DNA of 64,000 nt from Fulvivirga ligni (GTDB lineage Bacteria > Bacteroidota > Bacteroidia > Cytophagales > Cyclobacteriaceae). The stretch's first letter is position 1. Each line of letters begins with the position of its first letter. Shown one piece after another: positions 25,424 through 34,259 of the stretch. Where the stretch lies: positions 6,286,501 to 6,350,500 of the forward strand of contig NZ_CP089979.1 of the NCBI RefSeq assembly GCF_021389935.1. Reading direction: 5' to 3'. A program made the position numbers and the translations under genes. The notes under the pieces are model-generated. The model had not been told where the DNA came from. It worked only from the letters and a program-made list of their open reading frames with translations, and searched no databases.

Positions 25424-26929
25424 ATGCAATCAAGAGAATTGATAGATATAAAAACCCTTGGCGAATTAAAGGCCGCGGGATACAAAAGCAAATCAGTAAA
25501 GCAGGAATTAAGAGATAATCTTATTCAAAAAATAAAAGTAAAGGAAAACGTATTTGAGGGCATTTGGGGATATGAGGACACGGTAATTCCAGATATGGAA
25601 AGAGCCATCCTTTCTATGCATGACATCAACTTATTAGGTTTAAGAGGGCAGGCTAAAACGCGTATGGCCAGAATGATGGTTCAGCTTTTAGATGAGTACA
25701 TCCCGGTTATAGAAGGCTCTGAGATGAATGATGATCCTTTTAACCCTATCTCAAGATTTGGCAGAGATACTGTAGCCGAAAAAGGAGATGACACCCCCAT
25801 TAGCTGGTTACCTAGAAATGATCGCTACAGCGAAAAACTAGCTACTCCAGATGTTTCTATTGCAGATTTAATTGGAGATGTAGATCCTATTAAAGCAGCT
25901 ACATTGAAACTTCCATATTCTGATGAAAGAGTGATTCACTTTGGGTTAATTCCGAGATCACACAGAGGTATATTTGTTATCAACGAAATACCTGATTTAC
26001 AGGCTCGTATTCAGGTGGCTCTCTTTAATATTCTGCAGGAAGGTGACATTCAGATAAGAGGTTTTAAGGTAAGAATGCCATTGGACATACAGTTTGTTTT
26101 CACAGCCAACCCGGAAGATTATACAAACAGAGGGAGTATTGTTACGCCTTTAAAGGATAGAATTGATAGTCAGATCATTACACACTATCCTAAAGATATT
26201 GCCATAGGTAGAAAAATTACTGAACAGGAAGCTCACATTAAATCAGAACAGAAAGAACTGGTATCAGTAAATGAAATCAGTAAAGATCTGATAGAGCAAA
26301 TTGCTTTTGAGGCCCGTGACAGCGAATATGTAGATAGTAAAAGTGGTGTTTCAGCCCGTTTAACCATCTCTGCCTATGAAAACCTGGTGAGTGCTGCGGA
26401 AAGAAGGGCATTATATAATGATGAAAAAACACAGATCCGAGTATCTGATTTATATGGTGCTGTGCCTTCCATCACGGGAAAAGTGGAATTAGTATATGAA
26501 GGAGAACAGGAAGGTGCAGGTATTGTAGCCAGAAACCTGGTAGGCAAAGCCATAAGAACGCAATTTGTAACGTATTTCCCAGATCCTGATAAGCTCAGAA
26601 AGCAAAAAGGAGAAAACCCATATAAGACCATCACAGACTGGTTCGGAGATAGCCACCAGATAGATATTCTAAACGATTATAACAATCAGGAACATGAGCA
26701 AGCGTTAAAAAATGTACCTGGCTTAGAGAAGCTGGTAGATCAGTATCATAAAAATGAGGACTACGCCACCAAGCTGTTTTTGATGGAGTTTGCCCTACAT
26801 GGCCTGGCTGAGTATAGTATGCTCAGCAGACATGAACTTACCAGAGGCTTACAGTTTAAAGATCTATTGAGCGGTATGTTTACCATGCCAGGTCCTGATG
26901 ATGAAGATGAGGATAATGATCATTTTTAA
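25424..26929 (+). CDS. AAA+ ATPase, magnesium-chelatase/MoxR-like
   Basis: A 501-aa protein resembling the ChlI/MoxR branch of AAA+ ATPases. The P-loop is GLRGQAKT (residues 72-79), where the usual last Gly is Ala. The Walker B is FVINEIPDL, where the usual Asp before Glu is Asn (N187). A sensor region FVFTANPEDYTNRG and an arginine-finger-like PLKDRIDSQI follow. The C-terminal 150 residues are helical and acidic. It pairs with the VWA protein encoded 14 bases upstream and probably remodels a target together with it. The altered Walker motifs may be a family trait or may lower ATPase activity. Confidence 0.85.
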   Translation: MQSRELIDIKTLGELKAAGYKSKSVKQELRDNLIQKIKVKENVFEGIWGYEDTVIPDMERAILSMHDINLLGLRGQAKTRMARMMVQLLDEYIPVIEGSEMNDDPFNPISRFGRDTVAEKGDDTPISWLPRNDRYSEKLATPDVSIADLIGDVDPIKAATLKLPYSDERVIHFGLIPRSHRGIFVINEIPDLQARIQVALFNILQEGDIQIRGFKVRMPLDIQFVFTANPEDYTNRGSIVTPLKDRIDSQIITHYPKDIAIGRKITEQEAHIKSEQKELVSVNEISKDLIEQIAFEARDSEYVDSKSGVSARLTISAYENLVSAAERRALYNDEKTQIRVSDLYGAVPSITGKVELVYEGEQEGAGIVARNLVGKAIRTQFVTYFPDPDKLRKQKGENPYKTITDWFGDSHQIDILNDYNNQEHEQALKNVPGLEKLVDQYHKNEDYATKLFLMEFALHGLAEYSMLSRHELTRGLQFKDLLSGMFTMPGPDDEDEDNDHF

Positions 26930-26948
26930 ATTTTAAAGATGATAAGTG

Positions 26949-27605
26949 ATGCAACTCTCAGACGTAAAAAGGCTCATCCGGCATGGAGAAAATGCTACGA
27001 TTGAGTTCAAGGCTAAGATGCGGCATCCTGAGAAGGTGGTGAAGGAACTAGTGGCCTTCGCCAATACTGCGGGAGGCCATCTTTTTATTGGTGTACATGA
27101 TGATGGATCATTGGCAGGAGTGAAATATCCTGAGGATGAGATCTTTGCGCTGGATAGAGCCATTGAAAAATATTGTAAGCCAGCCTTTGAATACACTGTA
27201 CATATTATAGACCTCACCGAAGACAGCTCCGTTGTGGTATACGAGGTGCCTGCTAGTGACAATAAGGCTCATTGTGTAGTTAACAATGAGCTTTTACATG
27301 GGCGTCAGGCTTTTGTGCGTGTAGCAGACAGAAGCATAAAAGCCAGCAAGCATGTAAAGGAAATATTGGACAGGCAAAGTAAAAACAAGAGCATCCAATT
27401 CAACTTTGGTGATAAGGAAAAGCTGCTCATGACCTACCTGGAAAACAATGAAACCATTACCGTAAATGAGTTTAAAAAAATTTCAGGTAGAAACTACTAT
27501 CAAGCTTCCAGGACATTAATCTTAATGGTTCTGGCCAATGTACTGGAAATTCACCCTCATGAGAAAGAGGATTTTTATACTTTGAAGGGAGTTGGGTTGG
27601 GTTGA
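26949..27605 (+). CDS. AlbA_2 (Schlafen-like) domain protein
   Basis: A 218-aa protein with an AlbA_2 domain at about 5-120. Typical elements are ENATIEFKAKMRHPEKVVKELVAFANTAGGHLFIGV and the DGSLAGV motif. The C-terminal part (about 140-215) is a winged-helix-like region, with ITVNEFKKISGRNYYQASRTL as a possible recognition helix. AlbA_2 domains bind nucleic acids or nucleotides and often occur in transcriptional regulators. The longer family members carry a GHKL ATPase, and this one does not. ATG 26949 was preferred to the GTG one codon earlier. It starts 20 bases after the AAA+ gene and may be in the same operon. Confidence 0.8.
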   Translation: MQLSDVKRLIRHGENATIEFKAKMRHPEKVVKELVAFANTAGGHLFIGVHDDGSLAGVKYPEDEIFALDRAIEKYCKPAFEYTVHIIDLTEDSSVVVYEVPASDNKAHCVVNNELLHGRQAFVRVADRSIKASKHVKEILDRQSKNKSIQFNFGDKEKLLMTYLENNETITVNEFKKISGRNYYQASRTLILMVLANVLEIHPHEKEDFYTLKGVGLG

Positions 27606-27610
27606 CATTA

Positions 27611-27706
27611 ATTCCATATTCCAATGAATTGGAATACAACATTCCATATTCCATTAAAATTAATTATATTAGAATATGAGGATTTATAATCTATTTCATT
27701 GGAATA
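27611..27706 (+). promoter_or_regulatory. Repeated TTCCA/TGGAA operator-like sites before the fic gene
   Basis: ATTCCATATTCCA occurs twice, at 27611-27623 and 27641-27653. TATTCCAA (27617-27624) and TTGGAATA (27629-27636) form an inverted repeat around TGAA. ATTGGAATA recurs at 27698-27706, just before the fic ATG. The clustering suggests a binding site for a regulator of the fic gene, possibly the product of the gene itself (inference). Confidence 0.5.
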
Positions 27707-27709
27707 AAA

Positions 27710-28803
27710 ATGAGCTCACAACCACACAAATTAAAACTGCTACCTCCACATATTGATTATTCTGGTTTAATAAAAGAAATTGGAGATGCAAACCGTTCAC
27801 AAGGCGAACTAAAAGGTCTTTTAGCCAATATTCCTAATCCAGATTTATTGACGACTCCTCTACTAACCAAAGAAGCTGTAGCCAGTTCTAAAATTGAAGG
27901 AACTCAAGCCACGATAGAAGATGTATTCAAGTACGAAGCGGAAGGAAGAAACACAGAAAACAATTCCAGAGAACAGGATGTAAGAGAAATCATAAATTAT
28001 AGAATGGCAATTAGAGAAGCCACTGAAATACTCCCTAAAAAAGCTATTGGAGAAAACTTCATCAAACAACTTCATTCTATTCTACTAAATTCAGTTAGAG
28101 GTGAAAGTAAGGATAGAGGGAATTTCAGAAGAATACCTGTTTATATTGGAAAGCCAGGAGGCTCAATAGAAAATGCAATATACATTCCACCTAGTTCATC
28201 CGAGTTAAATGAATTGGTTTCTAATTGGGAAAATATATTAATAGCCAAGAAGAACCTGATCCATTAGTTCAGACAGCAATTGCTCACTATCAATTTGAGG
28301 CGATTCATCCCTTTCTAGACGGTAATGGAAGAATAGGTCGTTTATTGATTCCTATAATTCTTTATGAAAAAAACATATTATCATACCCTCTTTTATATGT
28401 AAGTGAATACTTTGAAAACAATAAACAAGAATACTATAACTTTTTAAGATTAGTAGATACTGAAGAAGATTGGACTTCTTGGATCAGGTTTTTTCTCAAC
28501 TCAATCAAAATACAAGCTGAAGACACTCAAACCAAGGTAAAGGATATGTTAGAACTATATAAAAAAACAAGAGAAAAGTTGGTCAATTTTAATTCTCAAT
28601 ACGCAGTAGACTTGTTAGATATAATCTTTGAAAACCCAATTGTTTCTTTTAAATCAATCAGGCTACAAATAAAGACTAACAGCTACCAGACCATTTATAA
28701 TTTATTAAACAAATTTGAGGAGGAAAGCATTTTAAGGCAAATTACAAAAGGCAGAAGAAACAAGGTTTACATATTTGAGGATCTGCTAAAGACTATAAGA
28801 TAA
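27710..28803 (+). pseudogene. Fic-family protein gene interrupted by one frameshift
   Basis: Two overlapping frames (27710-28267 and a continuation from about 28225 to 28803) together form one class II Fic protein of about 364 aa. The N-terminal part has the inhibitory helix motif SSKIEG (residues 59-64). The C-terminal part has the active-site motif HPFLDGNGRIGR with catalytic His, and a winged-helix-like tail. The frame changes near 28230-28233, in a run of A residues. Adding one A restores NWEKYINSQEEPDPLVQ, the expected family sequence. Intact Fic enzymes transfer AMP to target hydroxyls. This copy may be inactive, may hold a sequencing error, or may be expressed by slippage at the A run. 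The gene is clearly more AT-rich than its neighbours, consistent with transfer. Confidence 0.85.
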
Positions 28804-28834
28804 CACTTTATTAATCACTTAACGTTTTACGATC

Positions 28835-29245
28835 ATTTTAGAAATTCACCCTATCCCCCACCACCAAACCTGGCCATTAAGACACACCGTGATGTGGCCG
28901 GACAAGCCTTTGGACTATGTAAAACTGGATAATGATGAAGAAGGGTGTCATTATGGCTTGTTTTTAGGTGATCGATTGGTATCTGTTGTTTCTCTTTTTA
29001 TTGAGGGCGATGAAGGTCAGTTTAGGAAATTTGCCACCGACTTAGATGAGCAAGGCAAGGGTTATGGCTCTAAACTTTTACACTTCCTTTTCAATAAGGC
29101 TGAAGAGGAAAATGTAAAACGCATTTGGTGCAACGCCCGAAAGGACAAGGCAGGGTTTTATGAGAAATTTGGTATGCAAACCACTGATAACGAGTTCACC
29201 AAAGGTGGAATAGACTATGTGATCATGGAAAAAATAATGAATTAA
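28835..29245 (+). CDS. GNAT-family N-acetyltransferase, non-standard start
   Basis: A small acetyltransferase of about 136 aa. The acetyl-CoA loop is DEQGKGYGSKLL (the Q/RxxGxG/A motif), followed by CNARKDKAGFYEKFGM. The first ATG in frame is at 28892, but the frame is open back to a stop at 28820-28822 and encodes HHQTWPLRHTVMWPDKPL, which looks like the conserved N-terminus of this family. The only possible starts before it are ATT 28835 or ATC 28832, which are rare start codons. Either one of these is used or the original ATG has been lost. The substrate is unknown. Confidence 0.7.
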   Translation: MLEIHPIPHHQTWPLRHTVMWPDKPLDYVKLDNDEEGCHYGLFLGDRLVSVVSLFIEGDEGQFRKFATDLDEQGKGYGSKLLHFLFNKAEEENVKRIWCNARKDKAGFYEKFGMQTTDNEFTKGGIDYVIMEKIMN

Positions 29246-29370
29246 ATAGCTTCATTCTCTTCTTTTTGGGTTCGCCAAAATTTACTTAAAATCTTTTCTT
29301 CGTTTATTTCTGTTTTTCACCTAGTTAATTAAATTTACCTAACATCCACTTTTTAAACGACCTACCCTTT

Positions 29371-30711
29371 ATGGCGAAAGCACAGACGAAAGAAAAGAAG
29401 ATTTTTGTACTTGACACCTCAGTTATCATTTACGAACACAACTCCATCATGAACTTTGAAGAGCATGATGTAGGCATTCCTATTACTGTTTTAGAGGAGC
29501 TGGATCAGTTTAAAAAAGGAAACGACACCAAAAACTTTGAGGCTAGAGAGTTTACCCGACTACTGGATAAACTGGCCCAAGGGCAGATGTTGCATGACTG
29601 GAATAATCTGAACGGAAGGAATAAAGGGAAGTTTAAAGTGTTGATGCATGCAAAAAGCAAGGTCGATGCAAATGAGGTGTTTGATGAGGAAAAGGCTGAT
29701 CACAGAATATTAAATGCTGCACTGCAACTTCAGCAAGAATCTAAAGACAAAAAGGTAATTCTGGTAAGTAAAGACATTAACCTCAGGTTAAAAGCCAAGT
29801 CATTAGGTCTACCTGCTGAGGATTATAATACAGGTAAAGTGAAGAATGTAAGCTCACTTTATTCTGGAAAAAAAATTCACGACAAACTGACTCCAGATAA
29901 GATTAATGAGCTTTATGAAAAAGGATCATGCGAGCCTAAAGACGTTTTAGGCAAAGAAAAGCCTTTAAAAAACAGCTACTACATTTTAAAGAGTGGTAAG
30001 AAGTCTATTTTATCGTACTACAATGCGATTACTGATAGAATAGAACATGTAGAAAAGCGGTCAGCATATGGCATAAAGCCAAGAAATGCAGAGCAGACTT
30101 TTGCTATTCATGCCATATTAAACCCTGAGATAAAGCTAGTTACCATGCAAGGTGTAGCGGGTACAGGTAAAACGTTAATTGCACTGGCCGCCGCGTTGGA
30201 GCAAAAGAGAAGCTTTAAGCAAATCTATCTGGCCAGGCCAATCGTACCTTTAAGTAATAAAGATATTGGATACCTTCCTGGTGACATTAAGTCTAAGCTC
30301 AACCCGTACATGGAGCCACTTTGGGATAACCTAAAGTTCATCCAGAATCAGTATCACGAGTCAGATAAGGAATATTCCAAGCTTACTGAAATGGTAAATC
30401 AGGAAAAGCTGGTGATAACACCTTTGGCTTATATCAGAGGTCGTAGTTTATCTAACATTTGCTTTATAGTAGATGAGGCTCAAAACCTTACTCCACATGA
30501 GGTAAAAACTATTATTACCAGAGCTGGTGAGAACACCAAGATTATTTTTACCGGAGATATTTATCAGATAGACACCCCTTACCTCGATTCGCAGAGTAAT
30601 GGCCTTTCTTATCTGATAGACCGAGTGAAGGATCATGAACTGTATGCCCATATAACCCTTGAAAAAGGTGAGAGATCCGAACTGGCTAACTTGGCTAACG
30701 AGTTGCTTTAA
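29371..30711 (+). CDS. PhoH family ATPase with N-terminal PIN domain
   Basis: A 446-aa cytoplasmic protein. The N-terminal PIN ribonuclease domain (about 10-145) has the acidic residues D15 in FVLDTSVIIYEH, E42/E43 in VLEELDQF and a later DHRILNAA. The PhoH ATPase domain (about 230-440) has Walker A GVAGTGKT and Walker B ICFIVDEAQNLT, then FTGDIYQID. The PIN-PhoH fusion is the YlaK/PhoH2 type, an ATP-driven RNA helicase/RNase in studied cases. The gene appears monocistronic. Confidence 0.92.
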   Translation: MAKAQTKEKKIFVLDTSVIIYEHNSIMNFEEHDVGIPITVLEELDQFKKGNDTKNFEAREFTRLLDKLAQGQMLHDWNNLNGRNKGKFKVLMHAKSKVDANEVFDEEKADHRILNAALQLQQESKDKKVILVSKDINLRLKAKSLGLPAEDYNTGKVKNVSSLYSGKKIHDKLTPDKINELYEKGSCEPKDVLGKEKPLKNSYYILKSGKKSILSYYNAITDRIEHVEKRSAYGIKPRNAEQTFAIHAILNPEIKLVTMQGVAGTGKTLIALAAALEQKRSFKQIYLARPIVPLSNKDIGYLPGDIKSKLNPYMEPLWDNLKFIQNQYHESDKEYSKLTEMVNQEKLVITPLAYIRGRSLSNICFIVDEAQNLTPHEVKTIITRAGENTKIIFTGDIYQIDTPYLDSQSNGLSYLIDRVKDHELYAHITLEKGERSELANLANELL

Positions 30712-30767
30712 CAATTTGATAGCCTTGCCGGTTTTATAGGATCAATTTTATTCAATATATTGGCGAC

Positions 30768-31610
30768 ATGAAGATTAATCTACACCATTGGCTGCTGATG
30801 CTATTGCTAGCAGCAGCCACCAGTTGTACCAAGCAACCTAAAGAGGAGACTACGGAAGAAGAGCCACAAGAGGAAAAAATCACTTCTCTGGAATATACTT
30901 TTAACGATTATACCAAGCAGTATGGTCAGTGCGATACGGATACATCCATCTATTGTACACGCATTGAGCTCAATTACCCTGAATTTGATACTGATAAGCA
31001 TCCATCGCAGGCCACTGCTATTAATGAGCAAATAGAGTCTTATGTGCTTAATCAGTTTTTCCCTGATTCAGTGGAAAATAAATCTATCGCCATGTTTGTA
31101 GAAGGCTTTATAGCGGATTACAAAGAGGTGAAAGAGGCTTTCGGAGAAGCTTTTGGCTGGTATGCTAAAATCAATGGGAAAGTACTTAGAAACGACTCTG
31201 TTTCAGTAACAGTAGAGCTCACCGCAGACATTTATACCGGTGGCGCTCACGGAAGCTTTGACATGCATTATCTAAACTTTGATCCTGCTACTGGTGATCT
31301 GATTGATTTTGAATCACTGTTTAAGCCCGGATTTGATGCCAAGCTGAACCAAATAGTAGAGCAGAAATTCAGAGAAACTTATAAAATAGAACCTGGCACT
31401 GACTTAAGTGACGAAGGCTATGAGTTTGAAGATGGTGTTTATTACAACCTGAACAATTTTGCTCTATTAGATAAAGGAATCAAATTTTACTATAACAGCT
31501 ATGAAATTGCTCCATATGCCAAAGGTCCATCAGAGGTATTTGTAAGCTATGAAGAGCTAAAAGATTTACTTAAACACCCTGAAGCTGAAACAGTTGCAGA
31601 AGTTTTATAA
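30768..31610 (+). CDS. DUF3298 (RsiV-like) lipoprotein
   Basis: A 280-aa lipoprotein with lipobox (Cys20 in AATSCTKQ) and a Glu-rich linker (about 24-36). The following DUF4163/DUF3298 fold (about 50-270) includes GGAHGSFDMHYLNFDPATGD, the signature of this family. In Gram-positives related domains form the extracellular part of the anti-sigma factor RsiV, which binds lysozyme. Here the protein has no transmembrane anti-sigma part, so it is probably periplasmic or surface-exposed with unknown ligand. A strong hairpin terminator follows. Confidence 0.85.
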   Translation: MKINLHHWLLMLLLAAATSCTKQPKEETTEEEPQEEKITSLEYTFNDYTKQYGQCDTDTSIYCTRIELNYPEFDTDKHPSQATAINEQIESYVLNQFFPDSVENKSIAMFVEGFIADYKEVKEAFGEAFGWYAKINGKVLRNDSVSVTVELTADIYTGGAHGSFDMHYLNFDPATGDLIDFESLFKPGFDAKLNQIVEQKFRETYKIEPGTDLSDEGYEFEDGVYYNLNNFALLDKGIKFYYNSYEIAPYAKGPSEVFVSYEELKDLLKHPEAETVAEVL

Positions 31611-31617
31611 TATAGAA

Positions 31618-31665
31618 AACGCCTCATTATATGGCTTTTGAGCATTTAATGAGGTGTTTTTATAT
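31618..31665 (+). terminator. Intrinsic terminator of the DUF3298 gene
   Basis: AACGCCTCATTA (31618-31629) pairs with TAATGAGGTGTT (31647-31658), with one G-U pair. A TTTATATTT tail follows. Confidence 0.85.
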
Positions 31666-31668
31666 TTG
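31637..31668 (+). promoter_or_regulatory. Bacteroidota-type promoter, overlapping the terminator
   Basis: TTTG (31637-31640), 20 bases, then TATATTTG (31661-31668) fits the -33/-7 consensus exactly. It lies 63 bases before the 52-aa gene and partly inside the terminator hairpin of the previous gene. Confidence 0.7.
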
Positions 31669-31731
31669 CAGTACCAAGTATTAAATTGAAAAATCAACTT
31701 TTTCTTAGTATATTTCGTTAAACACTTAGCT

Positions 31732-31890
31732 ATGAATAGTCACGGAAACAGTCTATCGGAAAAAGAAATTAAAGAGTTATTTAGAGAGAAGAAGTTTGTG
31801 GAAACAGACAACAACGCTCTAAAGGTAGACCGAGACTATTTCTACGAAAGCCCCCATATCAAAGTCATCTACGACGATATGAAAAGATAA
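31732..31890 (+). CDS. Hypothetical 52-aa protein
   Basis: A short gene with ATG 31732 and TAA 31888-31890. It sits 63 bases after a consensus promoter and 12 bases before the next gene. The product is highly charged (MNSHGNSLSEKEIKELFREK, then KKFVETDNNALKVDRDYFY and VIYDDMKR) with an N-terminal helix, no signal peptide and no membrane segment. I do not recognise the family. The position, promoter and codon usage like the neighbours support it as a real gene. Confidence 0.6.
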   Translation: MNSHGNSLSEKEIKELFREKKFVETDNNALKVDRDYFYESPHIKVIYDDMKR

Positions 31891-31902
31891 TAATCTCCAA
31901 AT

Positions 31903-32604
31903 ATGAGCTGGAGTATCATTGTCCTCCCGTTACTCGGAGGATTTTATTTTTTATCACGATCTATTTTTTGGAGAAACAGAATTAGACGCATGCCGCGTCA
32001 GGTACTCATTTATGCTTCTGGTGTGGCCGGCATCCTCTGGGGATTTGCTCTTCTTCTTTTATCAAAAACTTTACAATATTGGGATCCTTATGGCATGATC
32101 AGCAGCGCCGAAGCAGGCATTAGAAGCTTCGTACAGATCAATGAACCTTATGCCTATACCTTGGCAGCATCATTTCTTATTCCAGCCATACTCACTGAAT
32201 TTATCAATTTCCTATTTAGGAAAAGGGAAGACTATCAGGTATACCTGGCCATTAGAAAGGAAGGTGATGAATTTCAAAGGCTTTTGCTACAGGAATTTAT
32301 AAAAAGAAGGCCAATGCTTTTTACGCTGACCACCCAAAAGGTTTATGTAGGCGGCCTTACCAGAATGGGAGATCCACACGGAGAAGATGGCTTCATTAAT
32401 ATTATTCCGCTATTTTCTGGTTACCGCAATGCCGAGGGCAAACTGGACCTCACCACAAATTACCCACGAGATGAGAATGACAATTTCGAAATTGTACTAC
32501 CCATAGATAAAATCATATCTGCCTCCTCATTTAACTACGAGACATACAAAAAGCTGAATGAAGGAAAAGAGCAATCTTCTATTTTTAAAAAGATCTTTAA
32601 ATGA
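31903..32604 (+). CDS. Hypothetical membrane protein
   Basis: A 233-aa protein with membrane segments near the N-terminus (SIIVLPLLGGFYFLSRSIF, LIYASGVAGILWGFALLLLS) and around 90-105 (TLAASFLIPAILTEFINFLF). A cytoplasmic or periplasmic C-terminal half of about 130 aa follows, with a patterned beta/alpha sequence (YVGGLTRMGDPHGEDGFINI). I do not recognise the family. It probably shares a transcript with the 52-aa gene just upstream. Confidence 0.65.
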   Translation: MSWSIIVLPLLGGFYFLSRSIFWRNRIRRMPRQVLIYASGVAGILWGFALLLLSKTLQYWDPYGMISSAEAGIRSFVQINEPYAYTLAASFLIPAILTEFINFLFRKREDYQVYLAIRKEGDEFQRLLLQEFIKRRPMLFTLTTQKVYVGGLTRMGDPHGEDGFINIIPLFSGYRNAEGKLDLTTNYPRDENDNFEIVLPIDKIISASSFNYETYKKLNEGKEQSSIFKKIFK

Positions 32605-32635
32605 AAAACCATCCGATAGTATTACTACCGGATGG
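32604..32635 (-). terminator. Terminator at the end of the PUL
   Basis: On the minus strand a 12-bp stem (one G-U pair) with a 3-base loop, beginning CCATCCGGTAGT, spans 32609-32635 and is followed by TTTTTC. It lies 26 bases past the GH51 stop codon and ends the locus. Confidence 0.85.
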
Positions 32636-32660
32636 CCTCAAAGAATTAAGCAATAATTCA

Positions 32661-34187
32661 CTAATTCACTTCAAATACAACCACTGAAAATGGTGGTACG
32701 GTTAAAGTAAGTTCTCCTTTTTTAGCTTTGAATTTCTTAAACTCAGCAAGCTTTATTTTGTCAGGCTGCTCGAAGGTGTTGTGGTCTTGTAGCTGAGCTG
32801 AAGTTAAAATTTCTGCTTTAGCATTTTTTAAATCAACATTTCCTAAACTGAACGTGATGTCATTGGCTTTTTTAGCGTCAATGTTCACCACAGAAATATG
32901 GATTTTACCATTGCTATCTTTAGAAGCTGAAGCTGAAATAGCTGGCAGCTTATCATCTCCGAATGAATAGAACTTTTCGTCTACCTTCAATGGCAAGAGC
33001 TGAGCATCCTGATGTACGCTGTACATCTTCATGACCCAATAGGTGGGCGTAAGGATCATTTTTTCCTTATCAGTAAGGATAACAGCCTGCAAGACGTTAA
33101 TAGCCTGAGCCAGGTTAGCCATACGAACTCTCTCCGCGTGATTATTGAAAATATTCAAGGTAGCACCGGCAATCATGGCATCTCTCATGGTATTTTGCTG
33201 ATATAGAAATCCCGGGTTAGTGCCCTCTTCCACATCATACCAGCCGCCCCACTCATCAACCACTAAGGCAATTTTCTTTTCAGGATCATACTTATCCATA
33301 ATAGCACTGTGCTTTTCAATCAGCTCTTCCATTCTTAGCGCCTGCTTCATTATTTTGAAATATTGCTCTTCAGAGAAAGTTGCCGCAGGGCCTTTATTCC
33401 CCCAGTCGATTACCGAATAGTGATGCAAGGCCATGCCCTCGATCATGTGATTAGGAATGTTTTTCATTAGTACTTCAGTCCAGTTATAATCATCAGAACT
33501 GGCGCCAGAAGCTATTCTATATAAACCCCCAGGCATGAAGGTCACATATTTCCTGTAGATATTTGAATAATACTCAGGAGTCATATTTCCACCACAGCCC
33601 CACGCTTCGTTTCCAATGCCCCAAAATTTCACATCCCACGGCTCTTTTCTACCGTTTTCTATTCGGTATTCTGACATAGGACTCTGTCCGTCATGAGTCA
33701 CGTACTGAGCCCAATCAGCAACCTCCTGCACGGTACCGCTTCCCACATTAGCAGAGAGATAAGGCTCAGCCTCTAGCAGTTCGCACATATTTAGGAAGTC
33801 ATGGGTACCGAAACTGTTATCTTCCGTAACGCCACCCCACCATTTGTTCACAATAGTAGGTCTGTCTTTTTTGGGTCCAATACCATCTTTCCAGTGATAA
33901 GTATCGGCAAAACAACCACCGGGCCATCTCAAATTGGGTATTTTAAGATCTTTAAGGGCCTTTACTACATCATTCCTTACTCCGGCAGTATTGGGTATTT
34001 CAGAGTCTTCACCCACATAGAATCCACCATAGATACATCTACCAAGATGCTCTGCGAAATGCCCATAAATATCTTTGTCAATTTTAACAGACGGCTTATC
34101 AGTCTGAATGTCAACCTTAACCTGCGCCCATAAAGTTGAGGACATCATAAGACAGCAGGTAAAGATCCAGCGGTTTAGAATTTTCAT
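32661..34187 (-). CDS. Alpha-L-arabinofuranosidase, GH51
   Basis: A 508-aa exported glycoside hydrolase of family 51 with a signal peptide (about 1-22, ending LWAQ). The catalytic (beta/alpha)8 barrel contains the acid/base E194 in WGIGNEAWG and the nucleophile E312 in VVDEWGGWY. The C-terminal beta-sandwich (about 400-508) ends VPPFSVVVFEVN, as is usual. It removes alpha-L-arabinofuranose from arabinan, arabinoxylan or arabinogalactan side chains. It is the last gene of the PUL, which supports an arabinose-containing target. The distance to the GH2-malectin gene upstream is 72 bases. Confidence 0.95.
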   Translation of the reverse strand: MKILNRWIFTCCLMMSSTLWAQVKVDIQTDKPSVKIDKDIYGHFAEHLGRCIYGGFYVGEDSEIPNTAGVRNDVVKALKDLKIPNLRWPGGCFADTYHWKDGIGPKKDRPTIVNKWWGGVTEDNSFGTHDFLNMCELLEAEPYLSANVGSGTVQEVADWAQYVTHDGQSPMSEYRIENGRKEPWDVKFWGIGNEAWGCGGNMTPEYYSNIYRKYVTFMPGGLYRIASGASSDDYNWTEVLMKNIPNHMIEGMALHHYSVIDWGNKGPAATFSEEQYFKIMKQALRMEELIEKHSAIMDKYDPEKKIALVVDEWGGWYDVEEGTNPGFLYQQNTMRDAMIAGATLNIFNNHAERVRMANLAQAINVLQAVILTDKEKMILTPTYWVMKMYSVHQDAQLLPLKVDEKFYSFGDDKLPAISASASKDSNGKIHISVVNIDAKKANDITFSLGNVDLKNAKAEILTSAQLQDHNTFEQPDKIKLAEFKKFKAKKGELTLTVPPFSVVVFEVN

Positions 34188-34259
34188 AGCGTTTTTGTTG
34201 ATTATTTTTACGTGTTAAATATACACTTAAATTCAATGAATGCTATGAAAAAGTCCGTT

